Assembly: GCA_949127695.1 (NCBI GenBank)
Contig: CASBQH010000057.1
Span: forward strand, 1-8,883
Direction of reading: 5' to 3'
Source: Synechococcales cyanobacterium PMM_0073
GTDB taxonomy: Bacteria > Cyanobacteriota > Cyanobacteriia > Elainellales > Elainellaceae
DNA length: 8,883 nucleotides
The notes beneath the pieces are model-generated. The model saw nothing but the letters and a program-made list of their open reading frames with translations, was not told the DNA's origin and ran no database searches. Shown here in pieces: positions 1-6,304 of this stretch. Position 1 is the stretch's first letter, and each line of letters starts with the position of its first letter. A program made the position numbers and the translations under genes.

Positions 1-249
1 AATCTGCTGTTCGGCCAGCCAGTTGATTAAGCCGGGATCAAGGTCGAAGGTGGCTTCAATCAAGGCGCGTTCGGCTCCGGTGCGAATGGCACGGCTGGAA
101 ACTTTGCCCCCCAGCGCCGCATCCAGGGCGTCTAGAATGATTGATTTTCCGGCTCCAGTTTCGCCCGTCAGCACGTTCAGACCAGTGCCAAACTCTAGAT
201 CAATTTGATCAACGAGCGCAAAATTTTCAATCTGAAGAGAAATCAGCAT
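1..249 (-). CDS. recN: DNA repair ATPase RecN, N-terminal fragment (3' end beyond window)
   Basis: The first 83 residues are present, starting at an ATG at 249-247, and the frame stays open to the window edge. The protein begins MLISLQIENFALVDQIDLEF and carries a Walker A motif GETGAGKS at residues 29-36. This is the typical opening of RecN, an SMC-like ATPase whose head domain is split between the two ends of a coiled coil. RecN acts in recombinational repair of double-strand breaks. Full-length members are roughly 550-590 residues, so only about a seventh is here, and Walker B and the coiled coil cannot be checked. A generic SMC/RecF-type head is possible, but the IENFALVDQ start favours RecN. 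The gene lies 121 bp downstream of rnz on the same strand, but a terminator-like hairpin separates the two, so it probably has its own promoter. No strong Shine-Dalgarno sequence is visible. Confidence 0.9.
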   Translation of the reverse strand, partial: MLISLQIENFALVDQIDLEFGTGLNVLTGETGAGKSIILDALDAALGGKVSSRAIRTGAERALIEATFDLDPGLINWLAEQQI

Positions 250-275
250 GAATCAGGCTCAAGAGGGCAAGACTG

Positions 276-313
276 AAAAAGTGATGTTCTAGATTGTCTA
301 GATCTAGAACATC
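276..313 (-). terminator. Hairpin terminator after rnz
   Basis: Two perfect 12-bp arms, gatgttctagat at 283-294 and its reverse complement at 302-313, enclose a 7-nt loop. On the minus strand the hairpin is followed after two bases by TTTTT (280-276). This is the layout of a factor-independent terminator, placed 58 bp after the rnz stop and before recN. The stem is AT-rich, so its termination strength is uncertain. The same palindrome could also serve as a protein-binding site upstream of recN. Confidence 0.65.
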
Positions 314-370
314 TATCAGTTTAGTGGCTGGCGATCGGTTTGGAATCAGGCCAAGCCGAATCTAGCTCAA

Positions 371-1318
371 CTAAACTGCTGCTAGCGCTGCCCGACGCGG
401 AATCTCGTAGGTGAAGAAATCATGCGCCATTGCGGTGTTGGGAAAAATAGCGCGCGCTTCTTGCAGCAGGTCATCCAGCCCAATTGAGTTGCCGGGGGCA
501 TAGCGGGGGCTAAAGTGGGTCATGATCAGCTTTCTGGCTTTAGCGCCTAGCGCCGTTTGTGCCGCCATGGTCGAGGTGGAATGTAGCCGCTGATAGGCTA
601 GCTCGGCATCTTGATGGGCAAAGGTGGCCTCATGCACCAGCAGATCGGCGTCATCGGCCAGCTCGACGGCATTTTCGCAGTAGATTGTGTCAGTGCAGTA
701 GGCAAACTTACGGCCAATTTCAGTTTCGCCGCAGAGATCGGCTCCATTGATCTGGCGACCGTCGGGCAGCGTCACCCGCTCGCCCCGCTTTAGCTGGCCG
801 TAAAGCGGCCCCGATGGGATGCCCAGCGCCGCCGCGCGCTCCACGTCAAATCGACCCGGCCTGTCTTTTTCGGTGACTCGATAGCCAAAGGCGGGAACTC
901 GATGGGTCAGCGGCGCACAGCTCACCGTAAATTCGGCATCTTCAAACAGCCGTCCGGGCTGCACCGTATGCACCTTAACTGGGTAAGAAAAATGCGTTTG
1001 GGAATATTTGCCGCAGGCTCTGAGGTACTCATCTAGCTTGGGCGGCCCGTAGATATCAATCCGGCTGGGATTGCCCGCCAGCCCACAGCTTGCCAGCAGC
1101 CCCATCAGGCCATAAATGTGATCGCCATGCATATGCGTCACAAAAATCCGCGTGATCTGGCTGACTTTCAGATCGCTCCGCAAAATCTGGTGCTGTGTCC
1201 CTTCGCCGCAGTCAAACAGCCAAATTTCTGCCCGCTGCGGCAGCCGCAGGGCAATGCTAGAGACGTTGCGGGCGCGAGTGGGCACACCCGAACTGGTTCC
1301 AAGAAACGTAATTTGCAA
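371..1318 (-). CDS. rnz: Ribonuclease Z (tRNA 3' endonuclease)
   Basis: A 315-residue zinc-dependent endonuclease that removes the 3' trailer from tRNA precursors. It shows the full metallo-beta-lactamase set of the short RNase Z form: H62, H64, D66 and H67 in [11 protein letters not shown]139 in PLTHR, D210 in YCTDT and H268 in MTHFSP. This spacing agrees with the family. The segment around residues 155-180 ([18 protein letters not shown]) matches the flexible arm that binds the tRNA elbow. The N-terminus [20 protein letters not shown] is family-typical, so the start is well placed, although its codon is TTG (1318-1316). An in-frame TAG at 1333-1331 leaves no room for an ATG further upstream, and no Shine-Dalgarno sequence precedes the start. 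The gene is divergent from the SpoIID-domain gene. Length and motifs indicate an intact gene. Confidence 0.96.
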   Translation of the reverse strand: MQITFLGTSSGVPTRARNVSSIALRLPQRAEIWLFDCGEGTQHQILRSDLKVSQITRIFVTHMHGDHIYGLMGLLASCGLAGNPSRIDIYGPPKLDEYLRACGKYSQTHFSYPVKVHTVQPGRLFEDAEFTVSCAPLTHRVPAFGYRVTEKDRPGRFDVERAAALGIPSGPLYGQLKRGERVTLPDGRQINGADLCGETEIGRKFAYCTDTIYCENAVELADDADLLVHEATFAHQDAELAYQRLHSTSTMAAQTALGAKARKLIMTHFSPRYAPGNSIGLDDLLQEARAIFPNTAMAHDFFTYEIPRRAALAAV

Positions 1319-1490
1319 AGTTAGATGAGCCTATACTTTTAGCGCTACTGAGCAGCTCAAACTACCTAGCTCAAGCCATCTATTCCATACTGACATAACT
1401 CTCGCCCTGCCTGTGTTTCTGGGCTATAGCACCAGTAGAGAGCAAAATCTTTTTACTTGTCTAGAGCAATTCGGGCAGAAATTGGCTTAA

Positions 1491-1496
1491 TATAAT
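1491..1496 (+). promoter_or_regulatory. Candidate -10 element for the SpoIID-domain gene
   Basis: A perfect TATAAT lies 86 bp upstream of the preferred ATG at 1583. No good -35 box is seen at the expected distance, as in cyanobacterial promoters that depend on activators. The predicted transcript would start near 1503 and have a leader of about 80 nt. Confidence 0.4.
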
Positions 1497-1582
1497 GCAA
1501 AGTCAGCCAGTTGTGTCTCGATCGCACGGCATTTAGCGATGGAAAGCGCGACTTTAGAATTCAGTGTGAGGAGCAAATCAAG

Positions 1583-2812
1583 ATGATGGTTCGTGACTGC
1601 ACTGCCGCTGAGGCAAACTCTGAGCTGCCGCAAATTTTGCAAATCGGCCAGCTCGTCCTCCAGCAACTCTTCCGCCAGGGTCAGCGCTATGCCTGGATCA
1701 CGGCGCTGATTTGGATCGCCGCTGTTTTGCCCGCCAAGGCTGAGCTAGAGCTGCGGGTGGCGATTGAACAAGATGTGGGGCAGGTCAAGGTGGGCGGCTC
1801 CACCGAGGCTATTCTCAGAGATGGTTCTGGACAGATTTTAGCGCAGGTTCCGGCCATGAATGCGGTTGTGGCCGAAGCTCACAATGGCAAAGTGGCCGTC
1901 AACCAGCTTGAAACTCGTCAGCTCTGGGTCGAACCCGTCAGCGAAGATGGCTACGTGTTCATTGGCGACCGCTGGTATCGAGGCCGAACGCTGGTTGTGC
2001 CTACGAGCGGCGGCATTACGGCAGTCAACTACGTGCCGCTCGAAAGCTATCTCTATAGCGTTGTGGGGGCAGAAATGCCAGCCAGCTGGAACATGGAGGC
2101 GCTCAAGTCCCAGGCCGTTGCGGCGCGCTCTTACGCGCTGTTCCATCGGCGCACCGGGGATGCCGTATTTGACTTGGGCGATACGACCGCATGGCAGGTT
2201 TACAGCGGACTCGAAAAAGAGGCTCCCAGCACCAGAGCGGCGGTGGATGCCACCCAGGGGCAGGTGCTCACCTATCAGGGGCAAATCATCAATTCGGTGT
2301 TTCACTCCTGTGCGGGCGGCTACACCGAAAACGTTGAAGATGTCTGGTCTAGCCCCTTGCCCTATCTCCGCGCCGTCTTCAGCCCCGATCGTGATTTGGC
2401 AGCCTGCCGCTGGAATGCAGTCAACTTCACGGCCAGCGAACTCAGCGAGCGCTTGAGCTACAGCGGCACCATCGCTTCAGCTGTGGTCAACCGCGACTCG
2501 CGCGGACGGGCAATCTCGCTAGAGCTGGATGGCAGCAATGGCAGCATGTCCGTGGAGGGCGAAGATGTGCGGGATGATTTGGGGCTGAAAAGCACGCTGT
2601 TTGAGATTGAAGCACAGCGCAGCCGGGTCGCCAGCGCGGGCAGTCTGCCTAGCAGCCCTAGCAGCTTTCAAATTAGCGGCAGCGGCAATGGGCATGGGAT
2701 TGGCCTGAGCCAGTATGGAGCCAACGAATTTGCCAAGCAAAACTGGAGCTACCAGCAGATTTTGCTGCATTACTACACTGGCGCAGCGCTGGCCAAAATC
2801 CAGGTGCAGTAA
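1583..2812 (+). CDS. Exported SpoIID/LytB-domain protein (putative peptidoglycan lytic transglycosylase)
   Basis: A 409-residue protein. The ATG at 1583 was chosen because AGGAG sits nine bases upstream at 1569-1573; a TTG at 1511 would add 24 residues but lacks such a site. A hydrophobic segment (residues 37-50) ends in AKA at 51-53, a likely signal peptidase site, after an unusually long N-region of about 35 residues. The SpoIID domain core is at about residues 145-190: VPLESYLYSVVGAEMPASW followed by EALKSQAVAARSYAL. E164 in GAEMP matches the catalytic glutamate of SpoIID. Further family motifs are FHSCAGG (H241, C243), AACRW (C275) and the C-terminal GHGIGLSQYGA (370-380). Known SpoIID cleaves glycan strands from which stem peptides have been removed, and some members bind zinc through His and Cys. 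Cyanobacteria do not make endospores, so the role here is presumably cell-wall remodelling. It converges with the pentapeptide gene. Confidence 0.9.
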   Translation: MMVRDCTAAEANSELPQILQIGQLVLQQLFRQGQRYAWITALIWIAAVLPAKAELELRVAIEQDVGQVKVGGSTEAILRDGSGQILAQVPAMNAVVAEAHNGKVAVNQLETRQLWVEPVSEDGYVFIGDRWYRGRTLVVPTSGGITAVNYVPLESYLYSVVGAEMPASWNMEALKSQAVAARSYALFHRRTGDAVFDLGDTTAWQVYSGLEKEAPSTRAAVDATQGQVLTYQGQIINSVFHSCAGGYTENVEDVWSSPLPYLRAVFSPDRDLAACRWNAVNFTASELSERLSYSGTIASAVVNRDSRGRAISLELDGSNGSMSVEGEDVRDDLGLKSTLFEIEAQRSRVASAGSLPSSPSSFQISGSGNGHGIGLSQYGANEFAKQNWSYQQILLHYYTGAALAKIQVQ

Positions 2813-2834
2813 AGCTCGCTACTCCTGCTGCTTG

Positions 2835-3881
2835 CTATTCATAGATATCGCCATCTGGCATGACGGCTCCGGTGAGGCAGGCTCCTTCTAAATTGGCCTC
2901 CCAAAGGTTGGCTTTCCTCAGATGCGCGTAGCTGAGGTCGGCATCTCTAAGATTCGCTCCAGACAGGTTGGCCATGCCCAGATTCACCCGCGATAGATTT
3001 GCGCCCGCCAAGTTGGCTCCGCGCAGCGAGGCTTCGCGCAGGTCAGCTTCGGCCAGATTGGCGGCGGCTAAAGCTGCCGTATAGAGATTTGCCCCAATCA
3101 GATTGGCTCCAATCAAAATGGCATGTTCCAGATTCGCATGGCTGAGGTTGGCCATACAGAGATTTGCCATGCTCAAGTTGGCATATTCCAGGTTGGCCTT
3201 ATAGAGCGTAGCGCCGATCAGGTTGGCAACGCAGAATACGGCTCGACTCAGGTTGGCCTCCCGGAAGTCGGCTTCGCGCAGATTGGCCTGAGAGAAAGTG
3301 GCTTCGCGCAGATCAGCCTGAGAAAAGTTTGTGGCATAGAGCGTGGCCTGACTTAGGTTGGCGGTATAAAATCGGGCAAACCGCAGGTCGGCATGGCTGA
3401 GCAAGGCTCCGCGCAGATCGGCTAGACAGCCATCAGCATGGCAGAGCGAGGCATAGCTCAGGTTGGCTTCTTTCAAGGTCGCTTCGCGCAGATTGCTGTG
3501 CTTTAAGTTGCTGGTACAGAGCAGAGCCTGAGAGAGATTCGCGCCGCGCAGATCAGCCCCCTGCAAATTGGCTTCGCGCAGATCGGCTTTGTCGAGATTC
3601 GCACCCCGCAGATCGGCTTCTTCCAGATTGGCAGTGTAAAGAATAATTGCTTGCAGATTGGCGCGTCGCAGGTCAGCTCGACTCAGGTTGGCCATGCAGC
3701 AGTCAGCTTGGCTCAGGCTGGCTCCCTGCAAATCTGCACCATGCAGCTTCGCTTCGCGCAGACTGCCCTGCTTGAGCGTGATTTGACTCAGGTTTGGATG
3801 CAGATGCCGATGCTGCTGCCGCCAGTCATTCCAAATGGCGACCCCCTGCTCAAAGACTGTGACATGCTCCTGGTCTGCCAT
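2835..3881 (-). CDS. Pentapeptide-repeat protein, 61 uninterrupted repeats
   Basis: A 348-residue protein of unknown function. The ATG at 3881 is preferred because GGGAG lies 8 bases upstream; an ATG at 3896 and a GTG at 3911 are in-frame alternatives adding 5 or 10 residues. A short leader with WNDWRQQHRHLHPNL resembles the one often seen before repeats in cyanobacterial members. From residue 36 (LKQGS) to 340 (LTGAV) I count 61 consecutive five-residue units of the form L-x-x-A-N/D with no break in register; LSQIT at 31-35 may be a further degenerate unit. An eight-residue tail follows. Family knowledge predicts a right-handed four-sided beta-helix, here about 15 coils. No signal peptide, membrane segment or extra domain is seen, so it is probably cytoplasmic. 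Two units lack the usual central L/F: CCMAN (61-65) and GCLAD (151-155). Relatives such as MfpA and Qnr mimic DNA, but are shorter, and nothing here shows that role. Confidence 0.95.
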   Translation of the reverse strand: MADQEHVTVFEQGVAIWNDWRQQHRHLHPNLSQITLKQGSLREAKLHGADLQGASLSQADCCMANLSRADLRRANLQAIILYTANLEEADLRGANLDKADLREANLQGADLRGANLSQALLCTSNLKHSNLREATLKEANLSYASLCHADGCLADLRGALLSHADLRFARFYTANLSQATLYATNFSQADLREATFSQANLREADFREANLSRAVFCVANLIGATLYKANLEYANLSMANLCMANLSHANLEHAILIGANLIGANLYTAALAAANLAEADLREASLRGANLAGANLSRVNLGMANLSGANLRDADLSYAHLRKANLWEANLEGACLTGAVMPDGDIYE

Positions 3882-4208
3882 CGGTGCTACTCCCATTTGG
3901 GATTCTCTCACTCTGATTTTTTTCGGCGCTTGGCACTACGGCTCGGAGTAGAGCACCGGCTCAACAGCCTGAGCCAGTGCTCCACTCCATCATTCCGGGA
4001 AAACCCAGTCACTTCAGGGCTGGAATTGCATGAGGATATAAATTCTCAGATGCCCTATCCCCTAATATGCCCAGGTTACGAACTAGACTCTTCCGCTGTT
4101 TTTGCCTAATAGCCCACTGCCCCAGATTTTTGCCGCCAATTTTTTTGCCCCCTGATGCTCTTTTTTATTAACCAGAGAATATAATGACGCTATGCAAGGG
4201 TTCATAGC
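3882..4208. other. Gene-free region upstream of the pentapeptide-repeat gene
   Basis: I find no convincing gene here. It holds the strong inverted repeat at 3945-3988, three copies of TTTTTGCC (4099-4106, 4127-4134, 4142-4149) and a T-rich tract at 4161-4166. A TATAAT at 4180-4185 on the plus strand lies just before the petA terminator. The minus-strand promoter of the pentapeptide gene must be here unless the gene is read through from petA. Candidate -10 hexamers exist (TATATC on the minus strand near 4036), but none has a good -35. A plus-strand open frame ending at 4109 is the antisense of the repeats plus leader, and I reject it. Confidence 0.6.
3945..3988 (-). repeat. Long inverted repeat / RNA hairpin in the presumed leader of the pentapeptide gene
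   Basis: The arms are ggagtagagcac (3945-3956) with gtgctccactcc (3977-3988), and inside them ggctca (3958-3963) with tgagcc (3970-3975), around a 6-nt loop. On the plus strand two positions mismatch (3950/3983 and 3957/3976). In minus-strand RNA both become G-U pairs, giving a continuous 19-bp stem; 3944/3989 would add a third G-U pair. It lies 64-107 nt upstream of the chosen ATG at 3881. No T-run follows on either strand, so it is not a standard terminator. A leader regulatory hairpin or a dispersed palindromic repeat are the main options. Confidence 0.7.
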
Positions 4209-4240
4209 AAAAAGACACTCCAACCCTCGGAGTGTCTTTT
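4209..4240 (-). terminator. Strong factor-independent terminator after petA
   Basis: A perfect 12-bp stem, aaaagacactcc (4210-4221) with ggagtgtctttt (4229-4240), has a 7-nt loop. On the minus strand it ends in TTTTT, 68 bp after the petA stop. On the plus strand it also ends in TTTT, so it could act in both directions. It should stop petCA transcription before the pentapeptide gene. Confidence 0.85.
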
Positions 4241-4279
4241 ATCTTTTAGCGGATATCTTTTGGCTGATATCTTTTGGCT
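4240..4279 (-). repeat. Short tandem repeat between petA stop and its terminator
   Basis: Read on the minus strand, AGCCAAAAGATATC occurs twice in perfect tandem (4279-4266 and 4265-4252). A third, shortened and degenerate copy CGCTAAAAGATA (4251-4240) then runs directly into the terminator stem. The array lies in the petA 3' untranslated region. Replication slippage is the simplest origin; no function can be assigned. Confidence 0.8.
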
Positions 4280-4307
4280 GATCTTTCAAACCAGCTGCTG
4301 TCGAGGA

Positions 4308-5291
4308 TTAGAAAGTCATTTCGGCAGCCTGAACGCGCTCGACCTGCTTCTTCTTAATCACCAGCAGAATCTGAGTCAGAGTTACAGCCGCCAAAAAGGC
4401 CACCAGCCCTTTAATCCGATTCGGGCTTTGCAGCACAATTTCAGCATCTCGCTGCCCAAACCCGCCCACGTTGGGATTTGAGGTGAGCGCCGCGCCTGCT
4501 GCAACCTCTTCGCCCTGCGACACAATTAGCTCAGGCCCCGCCGGAATTTTTTCTACGACCGCATCGCCTTCAGCGGGCTGAATCGTCACGTCGTAGCTGC
4601 CGTCATCAGCTTTGGTAATCGCCGCAATCGTGCCTGCCGCAGTGGCATTAAACAAGCCGTTGTTGCTCTTTTCGCCTGTCGGGTAGACTTGGCCTCGGCC
4701 TCGGTTGCCGCCCAGATGGATCTGGTACTTGCCGAAGTAGGTGGACTTATCGGTGCCCGGATCGGGCGAAAGCACTGGAAAGACAATTTCCTGATACTGG
4801 TCGCCGGGAAGCGGGCCCACCAGCACAATATTATCTTTGGTTTCGCTGTAAGGCTGGAACAGGTAGCTCGGCCCCACCTCTTCTTTCAGCTCTTCTGGAA
4901 TCCGATCTTCAGGCGCAATCTTGAAGCCGGGAGGCAGCATCAGCACCGCGCCAACGTTCAGCCCGCCCTTTTCGCCATTGCCTAGCACCTGCTGAGCGCT
5001 GGTGTCGTAGGGGATTTTCACGATTGCTTTGAATACGGTATCTGGCAAAACGGCCTGCGGCACTTCAATTTCGACGGGCTTGGCTGCGAGGTGGCAGTTG
5101 GCGCAGACGATTCGCCCGGTGGCCTCACGCGGGTTTTCGTAGTTTTGCTGCGCCCAAAACGGGTAGGCGCTGGCAGTCTGAGGCAGGCTGAAACTAGCCG
5201 TGAGCCAGAGCGCTGCCGCAGCGACTAGAGTGAGCGTCCGCTGCAAAAACAGCTTGCCGCCTAAAGGTCGGCTAAACCAGGTTGACTTCAT
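4308..5291 (-). CDS. petA: Apocytochrome f precursor (cytochrome b6f complex)
   Basis: A 327-residue precursor of the c-type cytochrome that passes electrons from the Rieske protein to plastocyanin or cytochrome c6 on the lumen side of the thylakoid. An N-terminal signal peptide ends in ASA at 40-42, so the mature protein starts YPFWAQQ, whose N-terminal Tyr is the axial haem ligand in this family. The haem-binding CANCH is at 63-67, that is C21, C24 and H25 of the mature chain, as in other cytochromes f. The mature length is 285 residues, a family-typical value. A single C-terminal membrane segment (about 292-311) is followed by a stroma-side KKKQ tail and ends in AAEMTF. The gene lies 59 bp downstream of petC and is followed by a strong terminator. 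No clear Shine-Dalgarno sequence is visible before the ATG. It appears intact. Confidence 0.98.
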   Translation of the reverse strand: MKSTWFSRPLGGKLFLQRTLTLVAAAALWLTASFSLPQTASAYPFWAQQNYENPREATGRIVCANCHLAAKPVEIEVPQAVLPDTVFKAIVKIPYDTSAQQVLGNGEKGGLNVGAVLMLPPGFKIAPEDRIPEELKEEVGPSYLFQPYSETKDNIVLVGPLPGDQYQEIVFPVLSPDPGTDKSTYFGKYQIHLGGNRGRGQVYPTGEKSNNGLFNATAAGTIAAITKADDGSYDVTIQPAEGDAVVEKIPAGPELIVSQGEEVAAGAALTSNPNVGGFGQRDAEIVLQSPNRIKGLVAFLAAVTLTQILLVIKKKQVERVQAAEMTF

Positions 5292-5350
5292 GGTTAACGA
5301 AATGATGGGGTTAAGTGTTCAGTCACAAAGCAGGAAAAGCAGGCAGCGCC

Positions 5351-5893
5351 CTAGACCCACCAAGGGTCGTCGCCGGTGCGAAAATCAGTTTCCGTCCAGG
5401 TGGAGAAGGCGACTTTGCCTGTATCGGTCACGTCAGCATGTGCCAGCGCCAGCGAGAGTGGGGCAGGACCGCGCACGACCTTGCCTTCGCTGTTGTACTG
5501 CGAGCCATGGCAAGGGCACATAAATTTGTTTTCGCTAGCGTTCCAGGGGACGACGCAGCCTAGGTGAGTGCAGACTGCGTTGAGGCCATAGTTGGTAATC
5601 GCTTCAGCGTTCTCGACCACAATATAGGTCGGGTCGCCTTTGAGTCCCTGAGCCAGCACGCGATCGCCGACGTTGTGGCTGGCTAAAAATTCGCTGACCA
5701 CAACATCATTACCCAGCGCGTCCTTGGCAATCACGCCGCCGCCAGCGCTACCGCTGGAAGGCGGAATAAAATACTTCACAATCGGATAGAGCGCGCCCAA
5801 AACCGTTCCGCCTGCGGCTCCAACTAGCAGCAGGTTCATGAACTGGCGTCGTCCCAAATCGGGGACATCGGGAGTTTCAGAGAGTTGAGCCAT
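5351..5893 (-). CDS. petC: Rieske iron-sulfur protein of the cytochrome b6f complex
   Basis: A 180-residue [2Fe-2S] protein that accepts electrons from plastoquinol and reduces cytochrome f. The cluster-binding motifs are CTHLGC (C108, H110, C113) and CPCHGS (C126, C128, H129); C113 and C128 are the pair that forms the stabilising disulfide in this family. The N-terminus has [10 protein letters not shown] at 14-23 followed by a hydrophobic stretch to about residue 43, consistent with an uncleaved Tat-type signal anchor, and a Gly-rich hinge GSAGGG at 48-53. The C-terminal TGDDPWWV is also family-typical. Some cyanobacteria carry several petC copies; pairing with petA suggests this is the major form. 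It is the first gene of the petCA operon and is divergent from the Cys-repeat gene. No strong Shine-Dalgarno sequence precedes the ATG. Confidence 0.98.
   Translation of the reverse strand: MAQLSETPDVPDLGRRQFMNLLLVGAAGGTVLGALYPIVKYFIPPSSGSAGGGVIAKDALGNDVVVSEFLASHNVGDRVLAQGLKGDPTYIVVENAEAITNYGLNAVCTHLGCVVPWNASENKFMCPCHGSQYNSEGKVVRGPAPLSLALAHADVTDTGKVAFSTWTETDFRTGDDPWWV
5660..5667. repeat. HIP1 octamer
   Basis: A perfect GCGATCGC palindrome inside petC. This sequence is highly over-represented in many cyanobacterial genomes. It is the only exact copy I find in the window, so it supports but does not prove the assignment. Confidence 0.7.
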
Positions 5894-6304
5894 GATTTGT
5901 CAGCAGAGATTTTTAAAGGTTTGAGCTGAAGATGGGGCGAGCCACTACTCTGAGCCGAAGCTTGAATTCTAATTTTTAAGTTCGGTTTTTAAGCTAATGC
6001 CAACGCAAAGATGCAGACAAAGCAGGGGGATTCGAGAGTAGAACTGCCAGCGAAGAGCTGCGCCCAGACTTTAATGATCCTGCTACAAGCTCACAGGTAT
6101 CTAAAAGCAAATTCACAGATCTTCTATAAGTATTATTGCATGTATGAATCATCAGGAACCTGCGCTGGAGCGAATTTATCGGGTAATTTGCTGGCTCTTG
6201 CCGCTCGCGGGTCAAATTCCCACTAGGCAGAACAAAACTTTTGGGGTATACCTGATGGCAGCTTGATTCAGCCGTCATTACGCCTAATGCGCTCGTTTTA
6301 GACT
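5894..6304. other. Long divergent intergenic region between petC and the Cys-repeat gene
   Basis: About 410 bp with no supported gene. The petC side is AT-rich: on the minus strand TAGAAT (5971-5966) could be a -10 box, but the hexamer 17 bp upstream is a poor -35. On the plus-strand side a short inverted repeat, catta-cgcc-taatg (6276-6289), lies 15 bp before the ATG at 6305. TTGATT at 6263-6268 is a weak -35 candidate. A 94-codon minus-strand frame (5994-6278) has no recognisable domain, signal or start context and I do not call it. A stretch near 6207-6223 resembles a tRNA T-arm superficially, but the loop lacks TTC in the right place. I see no match to tmRNA, SRP RNA, RNase P RNA or Yfr1 signatures. 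Confidence 0.5.

Noticed and set aside
1511..1582. TTG start 24 codons upstream for the SpoIID-domain protein
   Set aside because: The ATG at 1583 has AGGAG nine bases upstream, whereas the TTG has no such site. The extra residues look non-coding and would lengthen an already long N-region.
1838..2456. Long open frames on both strands inside the SpoIID-domain gene
   Set aside because: They overlap a gene with clear family motifs, and their translations show no domain.
3123..3356. Plus-strand frame with repeated QVG and EVG-like units
   Set aside because: It is antisense of the pentapeptide repeats; the apparent repeats are a by-product of the DNA periodicity.
2862..3776. Repeated gcttcgcgcaga-like DNA motifs suggesting a tandem repeat element
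   Set aside because: They follow from coding the pentapeptides ADLREA and NLREA with similar codons. The protein periodicity explains them fully.
3651..4109. 152-codon plus-strand open frame
   Set aside because: Its first half is the antisense of the pentapeptide repeats, whose regular codons keep several frames open. It also runs across the leader hairpin. There is no support for a product.
5315..5563. Plus-strand open frames over the 3' half of petC
   Set aside because: They are antisense of the conserved Rieske gene, with no independent evidence.
6195..6232. tRNA-like T-arm (GGG, loop TCAAATT, CCC)
   Set aside because: The loop lacks TTC in the canonical place, the outer stem is mismatched, and no D-arm, anticodon arm or acceptor stem can be built around it.
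5994..6278. 94-codon open frame on the minus strand upstream of petC
   Set aside because: It has no recognisable motif, signal peptide or ribosome site, and its composition is unlike its neighbours. It is probably chance, within petC upstream sequence.
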